Shown: positions 16,106 to 24,949, numbered from the stretch's first letter. The stretch is DNA of 37,972 nt from an uncultured Bacteroidaceae bacterium (GCA_905236985.1 CAJORF010000120.1:1-37972); one strand, 5' to 3'. The notes: generated by a model not told the origin, from the letters alone. Numbers and translations: made by a program.

Positions 16106-17506
16106 ATGAGAACTATGAAACTGAAGAAATTATTCGTGATTTTGGGTATGGCGATGTTTGCCGTACCGGGAATGGCTCAATACGAGGGCACTCAATGGTA
16201 TGACCGTATCGGCACCGGCGAAGACAGCCTGCGCACTCGTCAGAACCTGAGCTTGTTCCAGACGGCCATCAACAGCAGCAACTGGACTGAGGCTTACGAG
16301 GTCTGGAAACCTGTATTTGAGAAAGCTCCCTTCTCACAGATGGGTATCTACACCAACGGTGCCTACATGCTCGCTATGCTGATCCAGGGTGAACAGGATG
16401 CAGCTAAGAAGCAGGCTTACTTCCAGGAGCTGATGAACATCTACGACACGCGCGTCAAGAACCTCGATGGCCTGAACTCCTTCACACGTGCTGACCGTCG
16501 TGCCACCGAGGGTGACGTCATCGCTCGCAAGGCTTACGACTATGCAGCCTATGCTCCCAAGTGCGACCCGGGCTACACGCTCGACAAGGCTTACGCGCTA
16601 TTCAAGGATGGTATCAACAAGATCAATGAGCAAGGCGGTCGCGAGGTCGAAGGTTTCGTGCTCGATATGTTCTTCCGCGTGAGCTATGCCAAGTATCAGG
16701 CTGACAACAACGGCTTCCGCGAGGCTTTCCTGCAAGACTATCTCGAGAGCAAGGAAGTCTGCGATAAGATGTTGCAGCTCGCCAAGGAAGAGCCCGACAC
16801 GGCCAAGGCGCGCAAGATTGTGGAGAAGTACGACGCTCCGCTGAACACCATCGAAGGTCTCTTTGCAGAGTCCAAGGCTGCTGACCGCGAACAGATCATC
16901 GCCATCTTTACCCCGAAGATTGAGGCCAACAAGGACAATCTGGCTTATCTGAAGAGCGCACTGACGTTGATGGCTGCCAACGACTGCGATGACGATCCTG
17001 TCTATTATAAGGCTGCTGAGTACGCTTTCAACATCGAACCTTCCTACGAGTCTGCCATTGGTACGGCTCAGAAGTACTACAAGGACGGTCAGACGGCCAA
17101 GAGTGTGGAGTACTACAACAAGGCCATCGAACTCTGCTCCAACGACAACCTGAAGGGCAACATCGCCCTGCGCGTGGCTGCCGCAATGCGCAAGAGTGGC
17201 GACTTCAAGAGCGCTTACGAGTATCTCGACAAGGCTGCTCAGTACAATTCCGATCTTGAAGGAAAGTGCTTCATGCAGCGCGCCAACATCGCCACGAAGG
17301 CTAAGGAGTATGCCAAGGCTAAGGACTTCTGCGACAAGGCTGCCGCCGCTGACATCACACTGGCCGGACAGGCTCAGCGTCTGAAGACCAGCATCATCAC
17401 CGTCGAACGCCACAATGCCGAGTATGCTGCACAGAAGGCGGCCTACGACAAGCAGCAGGCTGAACTGAAGGCTGAGGAAGACTTCTGGAAGGCTGGCAAG
17501 AAGTAA
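16106..17506 (+). CDS. secreted TPR-repeat protein
   Basis: This 466-residue protein has a signal peptide (KLKKLFVILGMAMFAVPGMAQ). The rest is helical with tetratricopeptide-like repeats, clearest in the C-terminal third: DGQTAKSVEYYNKAIELC, KSGDFKSAYEYLDKAAQYN and KAKEYAKAKDFCDKAAAAD. It ends in a charged coiled-coil-like helix rich in Ala, Lys and Gln. Met1 (MRTMKLKK) and Met4 are both possible starts. Codon use is strongly biased to common codons, as in a well-expressed gene. Such periplasmic TPR proteins usually scaffold envelope complexes, but no partner is visible. A strong terminator lies 70 bases downstream. Confidence 0.85.
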   Translation: MRTMKLKKLFVILGMAMFAVPGMAQYEGTQWYDRIGTGEDSLRTRQNLSLFQTAINSSNWTEAYEVWKPVFEKAPFSQMGIYTNGAYMLAMLIQGEQDAAKKQAYFQELMNIYDTRVKNLDGLNSFTRADRRATEGDVIARKAYDYAAYAPKCDPGYTLDKAYALFKDGINKINEQGGREVEGFVLDMFFRVSYAKYQADNNGFREAFLQDYLESKEVCDKMLQLAKEEPDTAKARKIVEKYDAPLNTIEGLFAESKAADREQIIAIFTPKIEANKDNLAYLKSALTLMAANDCDDDPVYYKAAEYAFNIEPSYESAIGTAQKYYKDGQTAKSVEYYNKAIELCSNDNLKGNIALRVAAAMRKSGDFKSAYEYLDKAAQYNSDLEGKCFMQRANIATKAKEYAKAKDFCDKAAAADITLAGQAQRLKTSIITVERHNAEYAAQKAAYDKQQAELKAEEDFWKAGKK

Positions 17507-17530
17507 GGAAAAGCAGAATCAAAAAAATGA

Positions 17531-17569
17531 TTGCCCCCATCATTCCCTCTTCGGAGGGTTGGGGGGCAA
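17531..17569. repeat. C/G-rich interspersed palindrome (copy A)
   Basis: The sequence folds as an outer stem TTGCCCCC/GGGGGCAA and an inner stem CCCTC-TTCG-GAGGG. The CCCTC/GAGGG core resembles the four palindromes at 20284-21697, though the outer arms differ. It lies between the TPR gene stop and the terminator and could add to termination. Confidence 0.6.
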
Positions 17570-17575
17570 GCATAG

Positions 17576-17605
17576 AAAAAGAGGACACTTCGGTGTCCTC
17601 TTTTT
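17576..17605. terminator. bidirectional intrinsic terminator
   Basis: A perfect 8-bp stem GAGGACAC/GTGTCCTC with a TTCG tetraloop (17581-17600) is flanked by five A on the left and five T on the right. It therefore ends in a T-run on both strands. It serves the plus-strand TPR transcript and the minus-strand tRNA-Pro transcript. Confidence 0.9.
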
Positions 17606-17612
17606 GTGGTCG

Positions 17613-17685
17613 TCGGGGCGACCCGACTCGAACGGGCGACCGCCTGGTCCCAAACCAGGAGCGCTACCAACTGCGCTACACCCCG
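17613..17685 (-). tRNA. tRNA-Pro, anticodon UGG
   Basis: The minus strand folds as a complete cloverleaf: a 7-bp acceptor stem (CGGGGTG/CGCCCCG), a D arm with GCGC/GCGC, an anticodon arm CCTGG-TTTGGGA-CCAGG with anticodon TGG, and a T arm with loop TTCGAGT. The sequence after the discriminator A is CGA, so the 3' CCA is not encoded and must be added enzymatically. A full promoter lies at 17696-17727 and the terminator at 17576-17605. Confidence 0.96.
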
Positions 17686-17695
17686 AAAACGGTTG

Positions 17696-17727
17696 CAAAA
17701 GTACTATTTTCTTGCGAGACGGCCAAA
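17696..17727 (-). promoter_or_regulatory. promoter of tRNA-Pro
   Basis: On the minus strand, TTTG (17724-17727) precedes TACTTTTG (17696-17703) by exactly 20 bases. The predicted start of transcription is a few bases before the tRNA 5' end at 17685. Confidence 0.78.
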
Positions 17728-17760
17728 TTTGTTGGAAAAAAAGTGAGCAAAGGCAAATAA

Positions 17761-19116
17761 TTATTCCTTTTTCTTCCGTCTGCGACGCTTGGAATTGCTG
17801 GTTTGGGGCTGTCCGTCGCTGTTCTGTGGCTGCGATTGGGCACGCTGCTGCGGGAGACTGTCCGACTGGGGCTTTCCGCTTTGCTGGGCTTTTGCCCCAC
17901 GATGCTTGCCTCCACCGCGACGCTTGCGGGAATGGTTGTTGCGACGGCTTCGTTCACCACGTTCGGTGTAGGCAGGTGCTTCCCCTAACTCTTCGGGCAA
18001 GGGTTCCTTGGGCACTTCCTTTTCGAGGAAACGTTCGATGGCGGCGAAGAGCGGCTGATCCTTCTCGCTGACGAGCGTGATGGCACGACCATCCTTGCCA
18101 GCGCGGGCTGTGCGTCCGATGCGATGAACATAATCCTCCTCATCGTGTGGTACATCGTAGTTGATGACCAGTTGGATGTCATCGATATCTATGCCCCTTG
18201 CCACAATGTCCGTCGCCACGAGTATATCTACCTGTCCTGTCTTAAAGCGATACATGACATCGTCGCGCTGTTCCTGCATCAGGTCGGAGTGCATGGCTTC
18301 GGCATTATAGCCCTTGCGCTTGAGGGTGATGGCTACGTCCTTCGTGTGGATTTTCTTACCAACGAAGATAATCACCCGCTCCGGCTTACGCTCGTGGAAG
18401 AGGTGGTCGATGATTGGCAGCTTCTGTGCTTCGTAGCACACGTATGCGCTCTGGTGAATGCCTTCAGCGGGTTTGTTGAGGGCAATCTTCACCTCGACGG
18501 GATCGGTGAGGATGGTCTTGGCCAGATCCACAATCTTGGCGGGCATCGTCGCAGAAAACATGATGGTCTGTCGTTTGCGGGGAAGATGCTTGACAATCTG
18601 CATGATATCATCGTAGAAACCCATATCAAGCATACGGTCGGCTTCATCGAGAATGAAGAAACTGACGCGCGAGAGATCAACATTACCTAACGAGAGGTGG
18701 GAGATGAGACGACCTGGAGTGGCAATGACCACGTCAGCCCCGAGACTCAGCGCGCGCTTCTCCTGCTCGTAGCGGATGCCATCGTTGCCGCCATAGACGC
18801 TAACACTGGAGGTGTCATCGAGATAGTAGGAGAAGCCTTCCATGGCCTGGTCGATCTGCTGGGCCAATTCGCGTGTCGGAGCCATGATGACGCAGTTGAT
18901 GGCATCGCGGGGATAGTCGCCGTCGCGCAACAGCGAGAGCACGGGCAGTAGATAGGCGGCAGTCTTGCCTGTTCCCGTCTGGGCAACACCTATCAGGTCG
19001 TGTCCTTCGAGGAGTGGTGGGATGGCTTGTTCTTGTATGGGAGTGCAATCGACAAAGTTCATGTCAGCGAGGGCATCGAGGATGTCGTAGCTGAGATCTA
19101 ATTCTTCAAATTGCAT
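17761..19116 (-). CDS. DEAD-box RNA helicase (RhlE-type)
   Basis: This 451-residue protein has all the core motifs: Q motif CTPIQEQAI, Walker A AQTGTGKT (45-52), PTRELAQQ, TPGR, DEAD (157-160), SAT (188-190), ATDIVARGIDI and HRIGRTARAG. From about residue 370 the tail is basic and low in complexity (RNNHSRKRRGGGKHRG, then a Gln/Ser/Pro stretch and a final run of Arg and Lys), the usual RNA-binding extension of RhlE-type helicases. It probably acts in ribosome assembly or RNA turnover. The start is 33 bases after the LptG-type gene with no promoter visible, so it may share the lon-tgt-lptG transcript. Confidence 0.93.
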   Translation of the reverse strand: MQFEELDLSYDILDALADMNFVDCTPIQEQAIPPLLEGHDLIGVAQTGTGKTAAYLLPVLSLLRDGDYPRDAINCVIMAPTRELAQQIDQAMEGFSYYLDDTSSVSVYGGNDGIRYEQEKRALSLGADVVIATPGRLISHLSLGNVDLSRVSFFILDEADRMLDMGFYDDIMQIVKHLPRKRQTIMFSATMPAKIVDLAKTILTDPVEVKIALNKPAEGIHQSAYVCYEAQKLPIIDHLFHERKPERVIIFVGKKIHTKDVAITLKRKGYNAEAMHSDLMQEQRDDVMYRFKTGQVDILVATDIVARGIDIDDIQLVINYDVPHDEEDYVHRIGRTARAGKDGRAITLVSEKDQPLFAAIERFLEKEVPKEPLPEELGEAPAYTERGERSRRNNHSRKRRGGGKHRGAKAQQSGKPQSDSLPQQRAQSQPQNSDGQPQTSNSKRRRRKKKE

Positions 19117-19149
19117 AGGCAGAAGGAAGATGGATGTGGGAGGGTTGGA

Positions 19150-20364
19150 TTAACGGAGTGAACGTCGGTAGAGCCAAAGCGCGATGCAGGCAAAAATGAT
19201 GTTGGGTATCCAGGCGGCGAGCACGGGCGGCCAGCCGCTGTTCAAGGCGAAAGTGGAACTGATGGTTTGGAACATAATGTAGGTGGCGGAGAGTGCTAGG
19301 CCAATGCCAAGCGTGCCACCCATACCACCCTTGCGCTTGCGGAAGGAAAGCGCGAGACCTATGGTGGAAAGGATGAAGGCGGCAAAGGGGTCGGAGTAGC
19401 GTTTGTTGTACTCAATCTCAAAGACCTTCACATTGCCAATACCTCGCAGCTGCTGACGCTGAATATAGTCGAGGAGTTCGCTGTTGGTGAGCGTCTGCTG
19501 TTGATTCTTGACAACGAAGAAATCGCTCGGTTCCATGATAATGACGCTATCTACGTACGGCATCTTGGTGATATGTTCGCGCATGCCTTGCAGCGTGCGA
19601 ATCTTCACGTCGTAGAGTTTCCAATGGAAACGCTCGTCGGCGAGGGAGTCATATTGGATGCGCTGTGCGGTCAGATGGCTGACGAGGCTCTTGTTTTGGA
19701 ACTTATCCAAGGAGAAACGATAGCCAATCTTCGATGCTCCTTCAAAATGGTCGATGTACGCGATGACGCCTGTATCCACTTGCATCTGAATATGTTCTGC
19801 AACCTGCACTCTCTTCTTGTTCTTATAGCGCATCTCAAATTCCACGCGTTTGACAGAGCCCTTAGGGATGATGTCTGAGCCAAGCCAGAAGCTGAGGGCT
19901 GCGATGATGGCTGAGGCTACAAAATAAGGACGTAGCAGGCGACCAAAACTGATGCCCGTGCTCATCATGGCGATAATCTCGGAGTTCTCGGCCAGCTTCG
20001 TCGTAAAGTAAATGACGGCGATGAAGACGAACAACGCGGAGAAAAGATTGCTGTAGAAGGGGACGAAGTTGAGGTAATAGTTGACCAAACCCATCACTGG
20101 CGCATGGTTCGTGGTGAACTTGTCCGAGTGCTCAGAGAAGTCAAAGACAACGGCAATGGAAATGATGAGAATGATGGAAAAGAAGTACGTCCCAAGGAAC
20201 TTGAAGATGATGTATCTATCGAACCTTGAGAAGAAATTGCGCTGAATGGTGCGGAGGAAAGAAGGGACTCTACCAAACCGCCAGACTCTCCCCCCGCCCT
20301 CCCTACAAGGGAGGGAGTGGTTACTATCAGCGTTCATGCTTTTCTTTTTCTTCAATTTCCACAT
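19150..20364 (-). CDS. lptG: LptF/LptG (YjgP/YjgQ) family permease, LptG-type
   Basis: This 404-residue inner-membrane protein has the LptF/G layout: helices near 50-75 (RYIIFKFLGTYFFSIILIISIAVVF), 105-130 and 140-160, a long periplasmic beta-jellyroll (about 180-300), and three C-terminal helices. With LptB and LptF it would extract lipopolysaccharide from the inner membrane for transport to the outer membrane. The family usually starts right at the RLDRYIIKKFLGT-like segment. Here about 44 extra residues precede it and include NHSLPCREGGGRVW, encoded by palindrome copy B. An internal ATG at 20337 is an alternative start but still includes the repeat. It lies downstream of tgt on the same strand. 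Confidence 0.87.
   Translation of the reverse strand: MWKLKKKKSMNADSNHSLPCREGGGRVWRFGRVPSFLRTIQRNFFSRFDRYIIFKFLGTYFFSIILIISIAVVFDFSEHSDKFTTNHAPVMGLVNYYLNFVPFYSNLFSALFVFIAVIYFTTKLAENSEIIAMMSTGISFGRLLRPYFVASAIIAALSFWLGSDIIPKGSVKRVEFEMRYKNKKRVQVAEHIQMQVDTGVIAYIDHFEGASKIGYRFSLDKFQNKSLVSHLTAQRIQYDSLADERFHWKLYDVKIRTLQGMREHITKMPYVDSVIIMEPSDFFVVKNQQQTLTNSELLDYIQRQQLRGIGNVKVFEIEYNKRYSDPFAAFILSTIGLALSFRKRKGGMGGTLGIGLALSATYIMFQTISSTFALNSGWPPVLAAWIPNIIFACIALWLYRRSLR
20284..20315. repeat. interspersed palindrome, copy B (inside the 5' end of the lptG-type gene)
   Basis: Arm GACTCTCCCCCCG followed by a hairpin CCCTCCCT-ACA-AGGGAGGG. It is translated as part of the N-terminal extension of the permease. Copy C at 20404-20434 is its inverted partner. 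Confidence 0.85.
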
Positions 20365-20403
20365 TTTTATTATCTTGAATTACTCCTCTTGATGGTATTT
20401 GCT

Positions 20404-20434
20404 CCCTCCCTTATAGGGAGGGTGGGGGAGAGTC
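20404..20434. repeat. interspersed palindrome, copy C (tgt-lptG intergenic)
   Basis: Hairpin CCCTCCCT-TAT-AGGGAGGG followed by arm TGGGGGAGAGTC. Reverse-complemented it matches copy B closely, so B and C form an inverted pair with 88 bases between them and the arms pointing outwards. It lies just after the tgt stop. Confidence 0.85.
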
Positions 20435-20438
20435 TTCT

Positions 20439-21644
20439 TTAAAGTCTTTGACTCAACTTCGGAATCATTATATCCTTCCATGTGCGGAAGTCGCCCTCGA
20501 TGATGTGGCGGCGTGCCTCGCGGACGAGCCACAGGTAGAAGGCGAGGTTATGGAGGCTGCCAATCTGCAGGGCGAGCAGCTCCTGTGCCTTGTAGAGATG
20601 ATGGAGGTAGGCGCGTGAGTAGGTCTGATCGACGAAGCTGGTGCCGTTCGGGTCGATGGGGGAGAAGTCGTTGGCCCACTTGGCATTGCGCATATTCAGG
20701 GTACCTTCGCTGGTGAAAAGCATCGCGTTACGGCCATTGCGTGTGGGCATGACACAGTCGAACATATCAACGCCAAGGCTGATGGATTCAAGGATGTTGG
20801 CTGGCGTGCCAACTCCCATCAGATAGCGCGGACGATCCTTGGGCAGGATGCCGTTGACCAGTTCTATCATCTCATACATGACCTCTGCGGGTTCACCCAC
20901 CGCCAAACCTCCGATGGCATTGCCTTCAGCGTTCTTTGAGGCGATGAACTCAGCACTTTCCGTTCGAAGGTCGCGATAAGTGCATCCCTGCACGATGGGA
21001 AAGAGACTCTGGTGGTAGCCGTACTTTGGCTCTGTCTCATTGAAACGTCGCACACAGCGGTCGAGCCAATTGTGCGTCAGGCGGAGGCTCTTCTTGGCAT
21101 AATCGTAAGGTGCTGTGCCGGGGGGGCACTCGTCGAAAGCCATGATGATGTCGGCTCCGATGGAACGCTCAATGTCGATCACTCCTTCAGGTGAGAAGAA
21201 ATGCTTACTACCGTCGATGTGACTACGGAACTCGCAGCCCTCCTCGCGCAGCTTGCGGATTCCGGTCAGCGAGAACACTTGGAAACCACCTGAGTCCGTG
21301 AGCATAGGACGGTCGAAGCCGTTGAACTTGTGCAGACCGCCAGCCGCCTCAAGCACAGGTGTGCCTGGACGAAGGTAGAGGTGATAGGTATTGCCGAGGA
21401 TGATCTCTGCGTTGATGTCATCCGTCAGATCGCGCAGCTGAACGCCCTTCACCGAGCCTACGGTGCCTACAGGCATGAAAATGGGCGTGTGAATGTCACC
21501 GTGGTCGGTGTGGATGATGCCAGCACGGGCAGAGCTTTGGGGGTCTGTATGGAGGAGGGAGAAAGAAGAAGACCCACCCCCGACCCCTCCCATAAGGGAG
21601 GGGGAAGACTGGCGCGAAGTGATTTTGTTGTCTTGCAAATTCAT
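20439..21644 (-). CDS. tgt: tRNA-guanine transglycosylase, zinc-cysteine-less form
   Basis: This 401-residue enzyme exchanges guanine for the queuosine precursor in the tRNA wobble position. Catalytic segments are intact: Asp117 in LTDSGGFQVFS and the nucleophile Asp296 in FDCVMPTRNGRN. In place of the usual CxCxxC zinc motif the sequence is DPNGTSFVDQTYSRAYLHHL, with Gly334, Ser336 and Asp339 where the three cysteines should be. The later His365 is kept. I checked this by reading the bases near 20630-20670. The N-terminus has about 27 extra residues before FSLLHTDPQSSARAG; part of them (PSLMGGVGGGSS) is encoded by palindrome copy D. The gene starts 15 bases after the lon stop. Confidence 0.95.
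   Translation of the reverse strand: MNLQDNKITSRQSSPSLMGGVGGGSSSFSLLHTDPQSSARAGIIHTDHGDIHTPIFMPVGTVGSVKGVQLRDLTDDINAEIILGNTYHLYLRPGTPVLEAAGGLHKFNGFDRPMLTDSGGFQVFSLTGIRKLREEGCEFRSHIDGSKHFFSPEGVIDIERSIGADIIMAFDECPPGTAPYDYAKKSLRLTHNWLDRCVRRFNETEPKYGYHQSLFPIVQGCTYRDLRTESAEFIASKNAEGNAIGGLAVGEPAEVMYEMIELVNGILPKDRPRYLMGVGTPANILESISLGVDMFDCVMPTRNGRNAMLFTSEGTLNMRNAKWANDFSPIDPNGTSFVDQTYSRAYLHHLYKAQELLALQIGSLHNLAFYLWLVREARRHIIEGDFRTWKDIMIPKLSQRL
21571..21603. repeat. interspersed palindrome, copy D (inside the 5' end of tgt)
   Basis: Arm GACCCACCCCCGA followed by hairpin CCCCTCCC-ATAA-GGGAGGGG. The first 21 bases are identical to the reverse complement of copy E. It is translated in the N-terminal extension of Tgt. 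Confidence 0.87.
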
Positions 21645-21659
21645 GTTTTGGGAGGGTCT

Positions 21660-24137
21660 TTACTCCCCTCCCTCACGGGAGGGGTCGGGGGTGGGTCTTT
21701 CTTCTAACTTAAACTCAATGGGATGAGCCACCTTTTCCTTGAGTAAGGCAAAATCGAGCACTTCAAGGACATTCTCGACGTAGTGGAAGGTAAGTCCTTT
21801 GAGGTAGAGTTCCTCGATGGCTTCGATGTCCTTGCGATTGTCGGCACAGAGGATGATGTCCTTGATGCCAGCACGCTTGGCGGCGAGGATCTTCTCCTTG
21901 ATTCCTCCAACAGGCAGCACCTTACCGCGCAACGTAATCTCACCCGTCATCGCTATACTGTGGCGCACTTTGCGTTGAGTGAGTGCCGAGACGAGCGACG
22001 TTGTCATGGTGATGCCTGCACTGGGGCCGTCCTTGGGTACAGCACCCTCGGGCACATGAATATGAATGTTGTAGTTGTCGAAGATGCGAAGGTCAACCCC
22101 AATCTCTTCGGCATGAGCCTTGATGAACTCCAGCGCGAGAATGGCCGACTCCTTCATGACATCGCCTAAGTTACCTGTGAGCGTGAGTTTCTGTCCTTTT
22201 CCGCGACTGAGGCTCGACTCGATGTAGAGGATCTCACCTCCCACACTGGTCCACGCCAGACCTGTGACAACGCCTGCGAAGCCGTTGCCCTGGTAGGAGT
22301 CGCGCATGTACTTGGGCTTGCCCAAAATGGATTCGATGTCGGAGGGCGTTGGGCTGAGAAAGGGAAACTCCTGCTTGCGCTCGTAGTGGAGCACCATGCG
22401 ACGGAAGAAACGGTCGAGCTCTTTTTCTAATCCTCGCACGCCGCTCTCGCGGGTGTATTTCTCGATGATGAACTCCAGGGCTGCCTTGTTGAGCTTTATG
22501 CTTTTGTCATTCTTCAGGCCGCATCCTTCCTTTACGCGCGGAACAAGGTGACGTTTGGCAATCTCAATTTTCTCCTCCGTGATATAGCCGTTGACCTCGA
22601 TGAGTTCCATGCGGTCGAGTAGGGGACGGGGAATGGTGCTGATGGTGTTGGCCGTGGCAATGAACATGACATCCGAGAGATCAACATCCACTTCGAGGAA
22701 GTTGTCATGGAACGCCTTGTTCTGTTCAGGGTCAAGCACTTCGAGCAGTGCACTGGCAGGATCGCCGTTGTGAGTGTGCTCGGTGATCTTGTCGATCTCG
22801 TCGAGCACGAAAACGGGATTACACGACTCGGCCTTGATTAAACTTTTGATGATGCGTCCGGGCATGGCGCCGATATAGGTACGTCGGTGGCCTCGAATCT
22901 CCGCTTCGTCGTGGAGCCCGCCCAGCGAAGCACGCACATACTTGCGGTTCATGGCATCGGCGATACTTCGGCAGAGCGATGTCTTGCCCACGCCCGGAGG
23001 ACCATAGAGGCATAATATGGTGGGGCGTGCCTTGTCGTGACTGAAGTAACGCACGGCGATGTGCTCCAAGATGCGTTCTTTGACATCCCGCATACCGTAG
23101 TGGTTCTTTTCGAGGATTCGCTCTGCACGGCTGAGGTTGTAGTTGCACTTGGTGCGCTTGTTCCAAGGCAGTTTCACGAGCGTTTCCAGATAGGTGAGTT
23201 GCACCTGATAGTCGGGGCTCTGCGGATTCATGCGCTCCATCTTGTCGAGTTCCTCGGTGAAGGTGCGTTGAACATCATCATTCCACTGGAGCTCCTCCGC
23301 CTTGCGACGCAATTTGTTGACATCACCGGAAGATGTGCTGCCCAGCTCTTCCTGAATATTCTGGAGCTGTCGCTGAAGGAAGTAGTCACGCTGCTGCTTG
23401 TCGATGTCGGTCTGCGTCTTCTGACGGATGTCACTGCGGATGCGTGAATACTGTATCTCAGTGGACATAATGCGCAGGAGTGCTGTGGCACAAGCAATCG
23501 GACTCGGTTCGGCCAGTAGATCAATCTTCGTCGGGATTTCGAAAGGCAAATGCGTACACACATAGTTGACAAAGAAATGTGTCGAAGCAGCATTATTGAC
23601 AGCCGACATGGCCTCGGGGCCGAGGAACTCGTTGAGGTTGATGAACTCCTGCAAGCGTCCGTAGAGCGTCTCGCGTAACACCGCATAGGTCTTGTGCTCC
23701 ATCTCATCTCGACGGACTTCGAGGCGTGAGACCTGTGCAAGCAGGTCGCCGTTGCCATCCGGCATCATGCCATCGATGTGTATGGCAGCATAGCCGTGCA
23801 GGACAGCGGTGATTGTGTTGTTCGGCATCTCAAAAAGACGCACGACACGCGCGGCAACGCCGACTTCGTAGAGATCGGCTTGAAGCGGGAATTCCGTATT
23901 TGGCGAACGTTGGGTGAGGCACGCGATCAGCTGTTCGTTGGCGTAGGCTTGCTTAACCACGCGCAACGACGAGGGCCTTCCGATGCTCACAGGTACAATG
24001 ACTCCAGGGAAGAGCACCATATCGCGCAGGGCAACAACGGGCAGAAACTCAGGGATCTGAGCATCATAGATGGTGCGTTCATCGCCGTCGAATTCGGCAA
24101 TGAAAGAGAAGGGATTGTGTAAGTTATCGTTGCTCAT
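21660..24137 (-). CDS. lon: ATP-dependent Lon protease
   Basis: This 825-residue LonA-type protease has an N-terminal substrate-binding domain (from [19 protein letters not shown]), a coiled-coil region near 250-330, and an AAA+ module with Walker A GPPGVGKT (379-386) and FVLDEIDK. The serine-lysine protease domain has Ser706 in [10 protein letters not shown] and Lys749 in [10 protein letters not shown]. The length is normal for the family except for the last dozen residues ([13 protein letters not shown]), which come from palindrome copy E. It degrades misfolded and regulatory proteins in the cytoplasm. A TATCTTTG box lies upstream at 24166-24173, so it can be transcribed separately from the upstream genes and probably leads into tgt and the permease gene. 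Confidence 0.97.
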   Translation of the reverse strand: MSNDNLHNPFSFIAEFDGDERTIYDAQIPEFLPVVALRDMVLFPGVIVPVSIGRPSSLRVVKQAYANEQLIACLTQRSPNTEFPLQADLYEVGVAARVVRLFEMPNNTITAVLHGYAAIHIDGMMPDGNGDLLAQVSRLEVRRDEMEHKTYAVLRETLYGRLQEFINLNEFLGPEAMSAVNNAASTHFFVNYVCTHLPFEIPTKIDLLAEPSPIACATALLRIMSTEIQYSRIRSDIRQKTQTDIDKQQRDYFLQRQLQNIQEELGSTSSGDVNKLRRKAEELQWNDDVQRTFTEELDKMERMNPQSPDYQVQLTYLETLVKLPWNKRTKCNYNLSRAERILEKNHYGMRDVKERILEHIAVRYFSHDKARPTILCLYGPPGVGKTSLCRSIADAMNRKYVRASLGGLHDEAEIRGHRRTYIGAMPGRIIKSLIKAESCNPVFVLDEIDKITEHTHNGDPASALLEVLDPEQNKAFHDNFLEVDVDLSDVMFIATANTISTIPRPLLDRMELIEVNGYITEEKIEIAKRHLVPRVKEGCGLKNDKSIKLNKAALEFIIEKYTRESGVRGLEKELDRFFRRMVLHYERKQEFPFLSPTPSDIESILGKPKYMRDSYQGNGFAGVVTGLAWTSVGGEILYIESSLSRGKGQKLTLTGNLGDVMKESAILALEFIKAHAEEIGVDLRIFDNYNIHIHVPEGAVPKDGPSAGITMTTSLVSALTQRKVRHSIAMTGEITLRGKVLPVGGIKEKILAAKRAGIKDIILCADNRKDIEAIEELYLKGLTFHYVENVLEVLDFALLKEKVAHPIEFKLEERPTPDPSREGGE
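21665..21697. repeat. interspersed palindrome, copy E (inside the 3' end of lon)
   Basis: Hairpin CCCCTCCC-TCAC-GGGAGGGG followed by arm TCGGGGGTGGGTC. It is the inverted partner of copy D, 61 bases away, and encodes the tail [12 protein letters not shown] of Lon. Confidence 0.87.
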
Positions 24138-24165
24138 CTGAAAGTGATGTCATTGAAAAAGCGTG

Positions 24166-24173
24166 CAAAGATA
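24166..24173 (-). promoter_or_regulatory. -7 box upstream of lon
   Basis: The minus strand reads TATCTTTG, fitting TAnnTTTG, 29 bases before the lon ATG. No TTTG lies 20 bases further upstream, so this is a single-box call. Confidence 0.5.
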
Positions 24174-24217
24174 GACAAAAAATTCCGAATATGCCTCATA
24201 AAGAGGCAAGAATCGGC

Positions 24218-24934
24218 TTAATGAAGGTAGAAATCTTCAGTCAGACGGCTGTAGGCATCGCTTCTGGCTCCATTTTCAGTGAGGATGAGGTCACATCGCT
24301 TGACCTCATCGTGGGCTTCTTTGAGAAAGCACATCAAGGTGCGTTTGGATGGTTTGCCTTTAGAAGTCTGTACCAGACAAGACTGCGACAGATAAAGGCC
24401 TTTGCTGAAGCAGAGTACGCGGAAGTCATCGCTGACGGCGGTGGGCAGGATGACGCTGAAACGTCCTCCCGTTTTCAATAATGTGGCGGCGCAGGCCACC
24501 AGGTCGGTGAAAGGGAGTGAGTCGGTGTGACGGGCCAACGATCGTTGCGGGTCAGGTGACAGAAGCGACTGTTCGAAGAATGGAGGGTTGCAAACGACAG
24601 AATCGAAATGGTGAGCATGATGCGCATCAGCGACGAACTCCTGAAGGCTGCAATGGCGGATCTCCACGCGGTCGGCGAAGGGCGAAACGCCGGCGTTCGC
24701 CTGTGCCTGGGCGACGGCCTCGGCATCAATGTCGATGCCTGTGACGCGTAGCTGTTGGCCACGCTGGGCCATCATCAAAGCGATGAGCCCGCTACCTGTT
24801 CCCACATCGAGCACGTACCCAGACGGTGGCAACACAGCCCATGCGCCCAACAGCACTCCATCCGTACCGACCTTCATAGCGCAGCGGTCATGATGAATAG
24901 TGAACTGCTTGAATTGAAAATAGTTATTATGCAA
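24218..24934 (-). CDS. trmN: tRNA1(Val) (adenine(37)-N6)-methyltransferase, YfiC/TrmN6 family
   Basis: This 238-residue SAM-dependent methyltransferase shows the family opening FQFKQFTIHHDRCAMKVGTDGVLLGAW, the SAM-binding loop LDVGTGSGLIALMMAQR, the acidic GIDIDAEAV and the adenine-methyltransferase motif NPPFF. It methylates A37 next to the anticodon. The start is a TTG (24932-24934): an in-frame TAG lies two codons upstream and no ATG occurs before the conserved CAMKVG, so TTG is the only start that keeps the domain whole. It begins 15 bases after the golvesin-domain gene and is probably co-transcribed with it. Confidence 0.92.
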   Translation of the reverse strand: MHNNYFQFKQFTIHHDRCAMKVGTDGVLLGAWAVLPPSGYVLDVGTGSGLIALMMAQRGQQLRVTGIDIDAEAVAQAQANAGVSPFADRVEIRHCSLQEFVADAHHAHHFDSVVCNPPFFEQSLLSPDPQRSLARHTDSLPFTDLVACAATLLKTGGRFSVILPTAVSDDFRVLCFSKGLYLSQSCLVQTSKGKPSKRTLMCFLKEAHDEVKRCDLILTENGARSDAYSRLTEDFYLH

Positions 24935-24949
24935 TGACTAAAGTGGTAA

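Noticed and set aside
16598..17413. 271-codon minus-strand frame opposite the TPR gene
   Set aside because: It arises from the strong codon bias of the TPR gene, which has a signal peptide and repeats; the antisense product has none.
20284..21697. Palindromes as ordinary intrinsic terminators
   Set aside because: The hairpins lack T-runs directly after the stem and three of the four lie inside reading frames, so they are better described as interspersed palindromic repeats.
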